From Mycolicibacterium iranicum (GTDB lineage: Bacteria > Actinomycetota > Actinomycetes > Mycobacteriales > Mycobacteriaceae), in contig NZ_LWCS01000065.1 in assembly GCF_001650495.1 (NCBI RefSeq), positions 1-64,000 of the forward strand: 64,000 bases of DNA, given 5' to 3'. How positions within the stretch are numbered: the first letter of the stretch is position 1; each line of letters opens with the position of its first letter. The position numbers and the translations under genes are program-made. The notes below the pieces were generated by a model. That model saw nothing but the letters and a program-made list of their open reading frames with translations. It ran no database searches and was not told where the DNA came from. This document shows, piece after piece, positions 1 to 8,199 of the stretch.

Positions 1-1103
1 CCCGCGGACAGTCCCCCGCCTGCCGAATGCCCGATCAGCGCCACCTTGTCGACACCGTCGAGCAGAGTGGCGCTGTAACCCGCCGCCAGTGCGCTCTGTG
101 CAAGCGCGGTATTGCCGTCAAGGAACAAGTCGGCGACGGCCCTGTGCATCGGCGAGCTACCGACCCAGCAGCCGTCGCAGGACAGGAAATTCGATGTCAG
201 TGTCGTCGCCACGACGATGCTGTTGGTCGCCTCGGCGAGCCGGGCGGCGGTGTAACTGTAGAACGGGCCGGCGGCCATGAAGCCGTGCTGGAAGTAGATC
301 AACCGGGTGGGAGTCACGCCTTCGGGGACATACCAGTCGGCGGGAACCTCGTAGCCGTCCCCGCAGTCGATGAGCAGCTCCGAACTCTTGACCGTGACGG
401 TGCTGTTGGGCGGCAGTATCGGCGGGCCGCCGAGGACGCGGATCGCGACCGAGTAGACGTTGAAGATGACCGTGCCGATGAGGCTGAGCAACGTCTGACG
501 TGGCGGCGTGGCCGCCGCTTCCGACGCCGTGACGAGCGCTCCCGAGCTCGCAATCGGTCGGGTGGTCGCCGAAGGTTCAGACGGTTCGGTTTGCTCCGTC
601 GTTGTCGGCGACGGCGCTTCGGCCCCGGGCGCTGGTGTCGCGACTTCGACCGCTACCGGAACGACGGCGCCCTGCTCCTCCAGCGCGGGGACGGCCTGGG
701 CGCCATCGTCGACGGGTGCAGGCGCTTCATCGGGCGCCGCGTCGACGAGCGGCTCGTCCGCGACTGGTGCTCGGCCGTCGGCGTCGTCGCCGTCGTCCAG
801 GTCTTCGTCGACGTCGGCGGGTGGTTCCGCGGTGTCGGGGTCCTGGGCTTGTTCGGCTTCGTCGACGGGGTCGGCTTCCTCGGCCGTCTCTGCACGGTCG
901 TCACCCTTGGTGGCGTGGTCGTGCCGAACCGCATCGGGGTCGTCGGAGTCTGCGGGCTCGGAGGACTCCGCAGTCGTCGTTCGTGCGCCGCTCGCTGTCG
1001 AGTCCGGCGAAGCGGCAGCCACCCCGGCGCCTGCCAGCATCGCGGCCGATACTCCCGCGGTGATCACGCCTGCCCCGACGAGAACTGATAGCCGGTCGAC
1101 CAT
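1..1103 (-). CDS. Exported alpha/beta-hydrolase (lipase-like), 3' end outside window
   Basis: The reading frame is open from an ATG at 1103 to the window edge, so 367 codons are visible and the C-terminus is missing. The N-terminus has a signal-peptide-like hydrophobic stretch ending in Ala residues (about residues 1-30). A long Asp/Glu/Ala/Pro-rich low-complexity linker follows (about 30-190), then a hydrolase domain with the nucleophile elbow GHSAGG near the truncated end. The downstream minus-strand neighbour at 1210-2892 has the same architecture and similar blocks (a YFQHG/YLQHG oxyanion-type motif, GHSAGGGL), so the two are tandem paralogues. Family knowledge suggests a secreted esterase or lipase; the substrate is unknown. 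The frame agrees with the paralogue throughout. No function beyond hydrolase is claimed. Confidence 0.8.
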   Translation of the reverse strand, partial: MVDRLSVLVGAGVITAGVSAAMLAGAGVAAASPDSTASGARTTTAESSEPADSDDPDAVRHDHATKGDDRAETAEEADPVDEAEQAQDPDTAEPPADVDEDLDDGDDADGRAPVADEPLVDAAPDEAPAPVDDGAQAVPALEEQGAVVPVAVEVATPAPGAEAPSPTTTEQTEPSEPSATTRPIASSGALVTASEAAATPPRQTLLSLIGTVIFNVYSVAIRVLGGPPILPPNSTVTVKSSELLIDCGDGYEVPADWYVPEGVTPTRLIYFQHGFMAAGPFYSYTAARLAEATNSIVVATTLTSNFLSCDGCWVGSSPMHRAVADLFLDGNTALAQSALAAGYSATLLDGVDKVALIGHSAGGGLSA

Positions 1104-1209
1104 TCAAGAGCCCCTCTGCTCGAAACCTGGCAAACAGTATCGCTGCAGCGCAAAGCCGGAAGCGCTTTACTGGAATTCGCCGGCGACGTTCAGGCGTGCC
1201 GCTCTACCG

Positions 1210-2892
1210 CTAGGTCGACGAGCACGTCAATCCCAGCCGGCCGTCCTCGCAAACGTCGGCGGCATGTTTGGATGTCGACGCCGAGGTGATGGCACCTCCA
1301 CGCGCCGCCCCGGTGAGCGTGCCCGCGGCGATATTGGCCGCGGATCCAAACGAGCCGTGGCGTTCGGGGGTGTGGGCGCCGTCGAGCATGTCGCTGATCC
1401 ATGCCGAGGCCAGCATCTGGTTGATCGCGATGTGGAACGGCGAGGAGAATCCGGTCGCGAAGTAGGCGGCGAGCTGAACGAGCATGCTGGAACTCTGCAT
1501 GGAGTCCGAATGACGTCCTCCGACGATGGCGATGCCGGTGAAGGCGTCGGGACGCGCTTGTCGGAGCCGGCGGGTCGCATCGCCGAAGTTGTTCCAGGTG
1601 TCAGGGTCGGCGGCCAGGTTGTAGACCGGGATGGACCGGGGAATCTTCGCCAGATCCGTGCCCAGGCTCACAAAGCCGGCTCCATCGAGCATCAGCACGC
1701 CGGCCAGGTCGGATCCGAGACCTCGTTCGACCATGTAGCGCGCGGTCCCGACAACCAACCCGCCGCCCGCCGAATGCCCGGCCAGCACGACCTTGCCCGG
1801 GAGCGCTGTGGTGTATCCGGCGGTCCGCGCGCTCGCGGTGAGCGCGGCGCGATCGCCGACAAACAGGTCGGCGATCGCCTTGTGGGTGTGCGACAGCATC
1901 AGCGGAAGGTTCTCGAAGTCAAAGATGTTCCATGTCAGCGTCGGGGCGACAACGATGCTGTGCGTCTTCTCTGCCAGATAGGCGGCCGTGGCGCCGTAGA
2001 ACGCCGATGTAGCCAGCATGCCGTGCTGCAGATAGATGAGGCCCTTGAGTTCGGTGTCACCCGGTGGGAAGTACCAGTCGGCGGGGACGACGATGTCGTC
2101 CCCGAAGCCGTCGCCGATCGTCAAGGGCGAACTCTCGACGCGTACTCGGCTGCCGAACGGCGCCCGAGCAGGACCGGCGAGGAACTGCATCGTCCCGGTG
2201 TAGAGGTTGTAGAACGCGGTACCGACCTCGTTGAGGGTGTCGAGCAGGTTGAGCAGGCCCGTCACGATGCCCGGCGACTGCGCCGCTGCCGTCTGCATCA
2301 CGGCGGCCCCCTCGCGAGACGCGAGGTCGGTTTCGAGGCTTGTCAGCAAAGGGGACGGGAGCCCGCCGTGGTCCTCGGCGGACGCCGAGTCGTCGGACAG
2401 CACGTCTTCGGTCTCGTGATCGGTACCGGGGAGGGCCGGTTCCTCGGGCTGCTGGCGGGGTACCTCGTCGGCGTATTCGGGCTCCGGGGCGACCTCGGCG
2501 TCGCCGGCATCGCCGGCGTCGTCGGCTTCGTCGGCGTCCCTGCCGACCGCCTCGATCTGGGAGTTCTCGCCGGCCGGGTCTGTCCTTGAGGGCTTTTTCC
2601 CGCCGGCGTCCCCATCGTTGCTCCCGTCGGAATCCTCGAGGTCCTGCTCGGCGCCGTCAAGGTCGCGTTCTTCGACTCCAGGGTCCGGTTCGGCGCCGTC
2701 GGGTGTCCCTTCCTCGTCGGTGGTCGCCTTGCTGGACACCTCCTCATCGTCGGACCCTGGGGCCGCCTGGCTTTCCGCGCTCAATGCCTCGCCGTCGTCG
2801 GCCGCGGCCACACCCGCGCCCGCGAGCATCGCTGCCGACATTCCCCCCGCCAGTACGCCTGCTCCCAACCAGACCCGATACCGGTCGACCAT
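1210..2892 (-). CDS. Exported alpha/beta-hydrolase (lipase-like) with acidic linker
   Basis: This 560-aa protein starts at the ATG at 2892, which has a strong AGGAG site 5 bases upstream. An in-frame extension to 3039 has no such support and is rejected. Residues 1-30 look like a Sec signal peptide (Met-Val-Asp-Arg start, then an Ala/Gly-rich core). Residues about 30-180 are a very acidic low-complexity linker rich in Asp, Glu, Ser and Pro. The remainder is an alpha/beta-hydrolase with the nucleophile motif AGHSAGGG and a C-terminal block suggesting the catalytic His. It is a tandem paralogue of the truncated gene at 1-1103. The likely role is a cell-surface or secreted esterase/lipase. The acidic linker may hold the domain away from the membrane or wall, which is inference. 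The substrate is unknown. Confidence 0.82.
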   Translation of the reverse strand: MVDRYRVWLGAGVLAGGMSAAMLAGAGVAAADDGEALSAESQAAPGSDDEEVSSKATTDEEGTPDGAEPDPGVEERDLDGAEQDLEDSDGSNDGDAGGKKPSRTDPAGENSQIEAVGRDADEADDAGDAGDAEVAPEPEYADEVPRQQPEEPALPGTDHETEDVLSDDSASAEDHGGLPSPLLTSLETDLASREGAAVMQTAAAQSPGIVTGLLNLLDTLNEVGTAFYNLYTGTMQFLAGPARAPFGSRVRVESSPLTIGDGFGDDIVVPADWYFPPGDTELKGLIYLQHGMLATSAFYGATAAYLAEKTHSIVVAPTLTWNIFDFENLPLMLSHTHKAIADLFVGDRAALTASARTAGYTTALPGKVVLAGHSAGGGLVVGTARYMVERGLGSDLAGVLMLDGAGFVSLGTDLAKIPRSIPVYNLAADPDTWNNFGDATRRLRQARPDAFTGIAIVGGRHSDSMQSSSMLVQLAAYFATGFSSPFHIAINQMLASAWISDMLDGAHTPERHGSFGSAANIAAGTLTGAARGGAITSASTSKHAADVCEDGRLGLTCSST

Positions 2893-3197
2893 TTTTCTCC
2901 TGGTGTAGTGATCGCAAGGATCCAACGAGCAGAGGACTGCCGCTGAGCTTTTCCGCGCCGACGCGCGATTCTGGCAAACTGTATAGCCCGCAGGATCAAC
3001 CTCCAACTTCACCTGCGGGGGGACGTCAGGCCGCAGCAATAAGTCATAAGAGCTGTTTACGGGCGTAACGACGACGTCATCGAAGAACTCGTCGCATTCT
3101 CGCCGTTAATTCAACGCGAGCTTGTTCGCAACCTCGCAGATACAGCAACGACACCCCTTGACCTGAAGGGATTGCGGTGCGAAGGGTGTATGCGACA

Positions 3198-3224
3198 ACG
3201 CCGCCCGGGGATGCCGGGCGGCGT
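3198..3224 (-). terminator. Hairpin terminator downstream of mkl
   Basis: A perfect 11-bp GC-rich stem (ACGCCGCCCGG and its complement) with a 5-nt loop lies 19 bases past the mkl stop codon on the minus strand. There is no clear T-run, as is common in mycobacteria. The 351-bp gap 2893-3243 otherwise shows only the upstream region of the hydrolase gene and no gene I can support. Confidence 0.6.
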
Positions 3225-3243
3225 CAGGGTCGTCGGTGGCGGC

Positions 3244-4317
3244 TCAGCGCTCTTCGGAAACCGGGATTCGGCCGGTCGGCGCGTCATCCTCGTGGTGCCG
3301 GGCCCCGCCGTATCCGGGCTCGTGGCTCGCGTACCGGTGGGTGCCTTCGAGGTCGTCGCGGATGGCTTGCTGGGCGGCCGGCGGCAGCGTGTGCATGATC
3401 TCGCGCACGCGGGCCTGGCGACGGGCCACCGCTTTACGCTCGGGCATGCCGGGCGTGGCAGCCACCTGCGGCGGCACACCTTCGATTTCCTCGGTACCGC
3501 CGTCGTGGTGACCGGCGTCGACCATGGCCTGCTCCTCGGCCATCGTCGACTCGTCCTTCTCCTCCGACATACCGATCGGACCGATACGGCGGCCGTTGAG
3601 GAACTGCTTGACCACCGGCTCATCGCTGGTGAGCAGCACCTCGCGGGGGCCGAACATCACCAGGTGCTTGCGGAACAGCATGCCCATGTTGTCGGGCACC
3701 GTACGGGCGATGTTGATGTTGTGCGTGACGATCAGGATCGTGCAGTCGATCTGGGCGTTGATGTCGATCAGCAGCTGCGACAGATACGCGGTACGCACCG
3801 GATCCAGACCGGAGTCCGGCTCGTCGCACAGGATGATCTGGGGATCCAGCACCAGCGAGCGGGCCAGGCCGGCACGCTTGCGCATACCGCCGGAGATCTC
3901 GCCGGGGAACTTGTTCTCATCCCCACCCAGGCCGACCAGATCCAGCTTCTCCATCACGATCTGACGGATCTCGGATTCCTTCTTCTTCGTGTGCTCACGA
4001 AGCGGGAACGCGGTGTTGTCGTAGAGGCTCATCGAGCCGAACAGCGCGCCGTCCTGGAACATCACCCCGAACAGCGTGCGGATCTCGTAGAGCTCCTTGG
4101 CCGAGCACTCGATGATGTTGGTGCCATCGACGATGATCTTGCCGCGCTCGGGGCGCAGCAGACCGATGAGGGATTTCAGGAAGACGGACTTACCGGTACC
4201 CGACGGGCCCAGCAGCACGCTGACCTCGCCGGCAGGAAGATCGAAGGTGACGTCTTCCCAAATTCGCTGGGAACCGAAGGACTTGGTCAGCCCCTCAACC
4301 TGAATTCCGATGCCCAC
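3244..4317 (-). CDS. mkl: Mkl/MceG, ATPase of Mce lipid-import transporters
   Basis: This 357-aa ABC ATPase closely matches M. tuberculosis Mkl (MceG, Rv0655) as I recall it. It has Walker A GPSGTGKS, the signature ISGGMRKR, Walker B ILCDEPDSGLDP and the switch His in VTHN. The C-terminal extension (about residues 250-357), rich in Glu and Lys/Arg, is typical of MceG and not of ordinary importers. It energises the Mce complexes that import cholesterol and fatty acids, acting at the inner face of the cytoplasmic membrane with YrbE permeases. I chose the GTG at 4317, which has an AGAGGA site 6 bases upstream; an upstream in-frame TTG at 4341 is weaker. In M. tuberculosis it sits a few genes from rplJL, as here. 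Confidence 0.93.
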   Translation of the reverse strand: MGIGIQVEGLTKSFGSQRIWEDVTFDLPAGEVSVLLGPSGTGKSVFLKSLIGLLRPERGKIIVDGTNIIECSAKELYEIRTLFGVMFQDGALFGSMSLYDNTAFPLREHTKKKESEIRQIVMEKLDLVGLGGDENKFPGEISGGMRKRAGLARSLVLDPQIILCDEPDSGLDPVRTAYLSQLLIDINAQIDCTILIVTHNINIARTVPDNMGMLFRKHLVMFGPREVLLTSDEPVVKQFLNGRRIGPIGMSEEKDESTMAEEQAMVDAGHHDGGTEEIEGVPPQVAATPGMPERKAVARRQARVREIMHTLPPAAQQAIRDDLEGTHRYASHEPGYGGARHHEDDAPTGRIPVSEER

Positions 4318-4450
4318 GCGAATTCCTCTCGCCAATGCCAAACGTGCACGCCACAGGCTCCTCGCCTGTGGCTTGAGTCACTGTAACCTACCCGACCACG
4401 CCGCCACACACGGTCTGCTGACACTCGCTCGCATACCTGAGCGGAAATGA

Positions 4451-4487
4451 CTGTGGGGCCGGCCTGTTTGCCAGGCCGACCCCACAG
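4451..4487 (-). terminator. Hairpin terminator of the rplJ-rplL operon
   Basis: A 16-position inverted repeat (CTGTGGGG plus CGGCCTG arms, one C/A mismatch) with a 5-nt loop sits about 57 bases past the rplL stop on the minus strand. The GC-rich stem ahead of mkl makes this a likely transcription end. The rest of 4318-4543 holds the mkl upstream region. Confidence 0.6.
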
Positions 4488-4543
4488 CTGACGTCGCGCG
4501 TCACGCCGGTGTCAATAGCCGGCGCTGGGTGACGTGATTCGTA

Positions 4544-4936
4544 TTACTTGACGGACACCGAAGCGCCGGCGGCCTCGAGCTTGGCCTTGGCCTCCTCGGC
4601 GGCTTCCTTGTTGACCTTCTCCAGCAGCGGCTTGGGGGCGCTGTCGACGAGGTCCTTGGCCTCCTTGAGGCCCAGGCCGGAGACGATCTCGCGGACGACC
4701 TTGATGACGCCGATCTTCTTGTCGCCGGCAGCCTCGAGGATGACGTCGAATTCGCTCTGCTCTTCGGCGGCCTCGGCGGGGGCACCACCGGCGGCCGGAC
4801 CGGCGGCGGCGACCGCAACCGGAGCGGCGGCGGTGACGTCGAAGGTCTCCTCGAACTGCTTCACGAACTCGGAGAGCTCCAGCAGGGTCATTTCCTTGAA
4901 CGCGTCGAGCAGTTCATCGGTGGACAGCTTGGCCAT
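4544..4936 (-). CDS. rplL: 50S ribosomal protein L7/L12
   Basis: This 130-aa protein has the L7/L12 layout. The N-terminal dimerisation helices ([20 protein letters not shown]) bind the L10 stalk base. An Ala/Gly-rich flexible hinge follows at about residues 36-58. The C-terminal globular domain carries the conserved run ending [12 protein letters not shown] and recruits translation GTPases. It lies 50 bases after rplJ on the same strand and is followed by a hairpin terminator, so the two form the usual rplJL operon. The length equals that of the M. tuberculosis protein (130 aa). There is nothing unusual. Confidence 0.98.
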   Translation of the reverse strand: MAKLSTDELLDAFKEMTLLELSEFVKQFEETFDVTAAAPVAVAAAGPAAGGAPAEAAEEQSEFDVILEAAGDKKIGVIKVVREIVSGLGLKEAKDLVDSAPKPLLEKVNKEAAEEAKAKLEAAGASVSVK

Positions 4937-4986
4937 GTGAATGGTCCTTTCCTAATTACTTCTCTGGGGTGGTTTGTCAGCGGCCA

Positions 4987-5517
4987 CTACGCAGCGTCTT
5001 CGCTGCCGGCCTTCTTTTCTTGCAGAGCTGCGGCCAGACGAGCGATCTGGGACGCGGGCGCCACGAACAGCGCCGCGGCCTGGGACTGCTTCGCCTTCAT
5101 CGCGCCGGCCAGCTTCGACAGCAGCACCTCGCGCGATTCGAGGTCGGCGATCTTTTCGACCTCGGCGACGGACAGCGCCTTGCCGTCCATGTAGCCGCCC
5201 TTGACGACCAGCGCCTTGTTGTCCTTGGCGAACTTCTTCAGCGCCTTGGCGGCGTCGACCGGCTCACCCTCGATGAACGCGATGGCGGTCGGGCCGGCGA
5301 AGAGCTCGTCGAGCCCCTCGATGCCCGCTTCCGCCGCGGCACGCTTCACCAGGGTGTTCTTGGCGACGGTGTAGGTCGTGGACGATCCCAGCGACCTACG
5401 CAGCTCGGCAAGGTTGGACACCGTCAGGCCGCGGTACTCGGTGACGACGGTGGCCGTCGCCTCCTTGAACTTCTCGGCGATGTCGGCGACCGCCGTGGCC
5501 TTGTCAGCCTTGGCCAT
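4987..5517 (-). CDS. rplJ: 50S ribosomal protein L10
   Basis: This 176-aa protein starts at ATG 5517 with [18 protein letters not shown] and carries the L10 core ([19 protein letters not shown]). That core docks on 23S rRNA, and the C-terminal helix anchors L7/L12 dimers. It is the first gene of rplJ-rplL. About 200 bases of untranslated leader with a stable hairpin precede it, and a good promoter lies at 5721-5750, which suggests autogenous control by the L10-L12 complex as in other bacteria. In M. tuberculosis a ROK kinase gene (Rv0650) lies directly upstream. Here the hydrogenase island separates the two. Confidence 0.97.
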   Translation of the reverse strand: MAKADKATAVADIAEKFKEATATVVTEYRGLTVSNLAELRRSLGSSTTYTVAKNTLVKRAAAEAGIEGLDELFAGPTAIAFIEGEPVDAAKALKKFAKDNKALVVKGGYMDGKALSVAEVEKIADLESREVLLSKLAGAMKAKQSQAAALFVAPASQIARLAAALQEKKAGSEDAA

Positions 5518-5581
5518 GCTTGCCTCCTCGTGTTGGTTGGACGTCCACCAACCGACGGAAAGAGGGGCCGGAAATCACAAA

Positions 5582-5607
5582 CGCCCCGACGCAGACAGGT
5601 CGGGGCG
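5582..5607 (-). promoter_or_regulatory. L10-type leader hairpin in rplJ 5' UTR
   Basis: Nine perfect base pairs (CGCCCCGAC with GTCGGGGCG) close an 8-nt loop in the transcribed leader, 65-90 bases upstream of the rplJ start on the minus strand. In other bacteria a structured L10 leader binds L10(L12)4 to repress translation. This hairpin fits that role by position. The exact kink-turn motif was not verified. Confidence 0.5.
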
Positions 5608-5720
5608 CGCAAAAATGCATCTACCTCGTCCTCCTGCGTGGGCCGCCGGGATATCCCGGACCTTCAACCGATCAGCGCAAGCGCCTTTCGGTGACCGACG
5701 GTCTTCGGTGGAACCGGGAA

Positions 5721-5750
5721 AGAATAGCGTGCCACCCCCCGATCAGCCAA
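5721..5750 (-). promoter_or_regulatory. Candidate housekeeping promoter of rplJ-rplL
   Basis: Reading the minus strand, a -35-like TTGGCT (5750-5745) and a -10-like TATTCT (5726-5721) are separated by 18 bases. Transcription would start near 5714 and give a leader of about 195 nt. It lies between the hypE stop codon (5770) and rplJ, so rplJ has its own promoter despite the co-oriented hyp genes upstream. Confidence 0.5.
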
Positions 5751-5769
5751 AACGCGACCGTCCCGGCCG

Positions 5770-6831
5770 TCAGCAGATCCGCGGAAGTTGTTCGCCCAGT
5801 TCGCGCTCGACGACACGGGTGGTGCCGAACGCCGTCTTTCCGACGACCATCCCCGGGTGTGCTTCGACGACACGGCCGATCCGGACGGCGGCAGCGCCTT
5901 CGGGTCTGCTGCGCATCGCCTCGAGGACCGAGTCGCTATGCGCGGGGTCGACGAACGCGACCAGCTTGCCCTCGTTGGCCACCTGCAGTGGGTCGAGTCC
6001 GAGAAACGAGCACGCTGAGGCGACCGCGTCGGGAACCGGTATCGCGGCTTCGTCGAGTTCGATGCCGACGGCTGCTGCCCGCGCGATCTCGACGGCAGCG
6101 GCCACCAGCCCGCCGCGCGTCGGATCCCGCAGCGCATGAACGGCGGGCCCGGCCGCGGACACCATCGCGGCGACCAGCTCGTGCAGCGGCGCGGAATCTG
6201 TCGTGACAAGGGTCCCGAAGTCGATGCCCTCACGCACGCTCATGATCGCGACGCCGTGCTCACCGATGTTGCCGGAGACGAGAACGTGGTCACCGGGTCG
6301 CACGCGTTCGGGGCCGATGTCGACGCCGGCAGGAATCACCCCGACTCCCGACGTGTTCACGAACAACTGGTCGGCACCGCCCCGCTGCACCACTTTGGTG
6401 TCGCCGGTGACGATGCGGACGCCGGCGTCTGCTGCGGCTCTGCCCATCGTCTGGGCCACGGCGCCGAGCACTTCGATCTCCAAACCCTCCTCGAGGATGA
6501 AGCCTGCTGTCAGCGCCAGCGGCATGGCACCGCTGCACGCCAGATCGTTGACCGTGCCGTTGACCGCGAGGTCGCCGATGTTTCCGCCCGGGAAGAACAA
6601 CGGCTGCACGACGTAGGAGTCGGTGCTGATCGCAAGGCGGCCCGTCTGAGACGACAGCACCGCGGAGTCGCGGCCGGCGCTCGAGCCGAACGCCGGGACG
6701 AAGAGGTTCTCGATGAGTTCCTCCGACAGTAATCCTCCGCCGCCGTGCCCCAGAACGATCCTCGTGGTTTCCCGCAATGGCAGCGGGCACACCCAGTCGG
6801 CCGGATCGATGGCGGTGTGCGGGTCAGACAC
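5770..6831 (-). CDS. hypE: HypE, carbamoyl dehydratase for NiFe-centre cyanide synthesis
   Basis: The 353-aa protein (371 aa if the upstream GTG at 6885 is used) is a PurM/AIR-synthase-like ATPase. It has the glycine-rich LGHGGGG motif near the N-terminus and ends in the diagnostic Pro-Arg-Ile-Cys, whose terminal Cys carries the carbamoyl that is dehydrated to thiocyanate. The CN is passed to the HypC-HypD iron. I chose the GTG at 6831, which overlaps the hypD stop by 8 bases; neither candidate start has a convincing ribosome site, so the start is uncertain. It is the last gene of hypF-C-D-E and is followed by the rplJ promoter region. Confidence 0.93.
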   Translation of the reverse strand: MSDPHTAIDPADWVCPLPLRETTRIVLGHGGGGLLSEELIENLFVPAFGSSAGRDSAVLSSQTGRLAISTDSYVVQPLFFPGGNIGDLAVNGTVNDLACSGAMPLALTAGFILEEGLEIEVLGAVAQTMGRAAADAGVRIVTGDTKVVQRGGADQLFVNTSGVGVIPAGVDIGPERVRPGDHVLVSGNIGEHGVAIMSVREGIDFGTLVTTDSAPLHELVAAMVSAAGPAVHALRDPTRGGLVAAAVEIARAAAVGIELDEAAIPVPDAVASACSFLGLDPLQVANEGKLVAFVDPAHSDSVLEAMRSRPEGAAAVRIGRVVEAHPGMVVGKTAFGTTRVVERELGEQLPRIC

Positions 6832-7927
6832 CGGCGGGGGTATCGAGTCGACGGAATTGGTAGTAGGCGGCGCAGGCGCCCTCACTGGACACCATCGTCG
6901 CGCCGAGCGGCGACCGCGGGGTGCACGACGTTGCGAAGGCTGGGCATTCGTTGGGTTTCAGCAGGCCCTGCAACACCTCGCCGCTGCGGCACTCCTTGGA
7001 CTCTTCGACCTTCATGTGGCCGACGCCGAAACGGATCTCCGCGTCGAAATCGGCGAAGCGCGGCGAGAGGGCCCATCCCGACTTCGGGATCATTCCGACA
7101 CCGCGCCACTGCCGGTCGATGACCGTGAACACCTCGGCCAACGTCTGCTGCGCGACGATGTTGCCCTCGGCGGTGACGGCCCGAGGATAGGCGTTGCGCA
7201 GTTCGGCCGCCCCGGACTCCAGTAGTTCGACCAGCTGCCGCACACCTTCCAGGAGGTCGAGCGGCTCGAAGCCGGTCACCACGATCGGGACACCGAACTG
7301 TTCGACGAGGGGCCCGTACTCCCTCGTGCCCATCACCGAGCAGACGTGTCCGGCGGCGAGGAACCCTTCGACCCGATTGCTCGGTGAGCTCAGAATCGCG
7401 GTCATCGCCGGCGGCACCAGAACATGTGAGACAAGAAGCGAGAAGTTTTTCAACCCAAGCCGTTTCGCGTGCACCACCGCCATCGCGTTGGCCGGCGCCG
7501 TTGTCTCGAAGCCGACCCCGAAGAACACCACCTCCTTGTCCGGGTTGTCGGCGGCGACCCGGGTGGCGTCCAGCGGCGAGTAGACGATTCGCACGTCCGC
7601 GCCGCGGGCGCGCACGCCGAACAGATCCTGTCTGCTGCCGGGCACGCGCAACATGTCACCGAACGAGCAGAAGATGACGTCGTCGCGGGCCGCAATCTCC
7701 AGTGCGCGGTCGATCATCTCCAGCGGTGTGACGCACACCGGGCAGCCGGGCCCGTGGATGAAATCGACCGCCCCGTCGAGAAGCTGGTCGAGACCGTTGC
7801 GGATGATCGAATGTGTCTGTCCACCACAGACTTCCATGATCGTCCACGTTCGCGAGGCGCTGCGCCTGATCGCTTCCACCAGCGTGCGCGCGGCCGCCGG
7901 GTCGCGGAACTCGTCGAGATACCTCAT
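6824..7927 (-). CDS. hypD: HypD, scaffold for the Fe(CN)2CO cofactor
   Basis: This 367-aa protein has the HypD signatures: CGGQTH (Cys34), HGPGCPVC (Cys62, Cys65) and [10 protein letters not shown]. With HypC it holds the iron while two cyanides and one carbon monoxide are attached, and its [4Fe-4S] cluster and Cys residues supply electrons. The start is ATG 7927, coupled to hypC by an ATGA overlap (7927-7924); a long upstream in-frame extension has no family similarity. The length is typical (about 365-375). It is expressed as part of hypF-C-D-E. Confidence 0.96.
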   Translation of the reverse strand: MRYLDEFRDPAAARTLVEAIRRSASRTWTIMEVCGGQTHSIIRNGLDQLLDGAVDFIHGPGCPVCVTPLEMIDRALEIAARDDVIFCSFGDMLRVPGSRQDLFGVRARGADVRIVYSPLDATRVAADNPDKEVVFFGVGFETTAPANAMAVVHAKRLGLKNFSLLVSHVLVPPAMTAILSSPSNRVEGFLAAGHVCSVMGTREYGPLVEQFGVPIVVTGFEPLDLLEGVRQLVELLESGAAELRNAYPRAVTAEGNIVAQQTLAEVFTVIDRQWRGVGMIPKSGWALSPRFADFDAEIRFGVGHMKVEESKECRSGEVLQGLLKPNECPAFATSCTPRSPLGATMVSSEGACAAYYQFRRLDTPAGV

Positions 7928-8199
7928 CGCGGCCCCCTCCTGTCCTGGCCCTCGGTGCCTGCCAGTTCCTCCTCGAGCACACTGAGGTCGGCGAACATGC
8001 GGAGCGTTTCGTTGGCCGAAGCCTCGTCGAGCCGGGTGATGGCGAAGCCGGCGTGCACGATGGTGTACTCGCCCACCTGCATGTCCGGGAGATAGGCCAG
8101 GCACACGGTTTTCGTGGTGCCGCTGAAGTCGACGGTGCACATTCGGGTGCCCGCTTCATCCCAGGTCTCGATGACCCTGCCGGGGATCCCTAGGCACAT
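7924..8199 (-). CDS. hypC: HypC/HupF hydrogenase maturation chaperone
   Basis: This 91-aa protein begins MCLGIPGRV. The Cys at position 2 and the following hydrophobic-Pro pattern are the family hallmark; Cys2 binds the Fe(CN)2CO unit and presents it to the large-subunit precursor. A longer upstream reading frame (to 8274) is rejected because Cys2 must follow the start Met. The start overlaps the hypF stop (8190-8192), and the stop overlaps the hypD start, so the genes are translationally coupled. The acidic C-terminal 25 residues are somewhat longer than in E. coli HypC, as in other actinobacteria. Confidence 0.95.
   Translation of the reverse strand: MCLGIPGRVIETWDEAGTRMCTVDFSGTTKTVCLAYLPDMQVGEYTIVHAGFAITRLDEASANETLRMFADLSVLEEELAGTEGQDRRGPR

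Noticed and set aside
508-2589. Long plus-strand frame opposite the hydrolase genes (693 codons)
   Set aside because: It is Ser/Ala/Arg-rich and has no family similarity; the minus strand holds a signal peptide, GHSAGG motif and a good ribosome site in the paralogous hydrolases.
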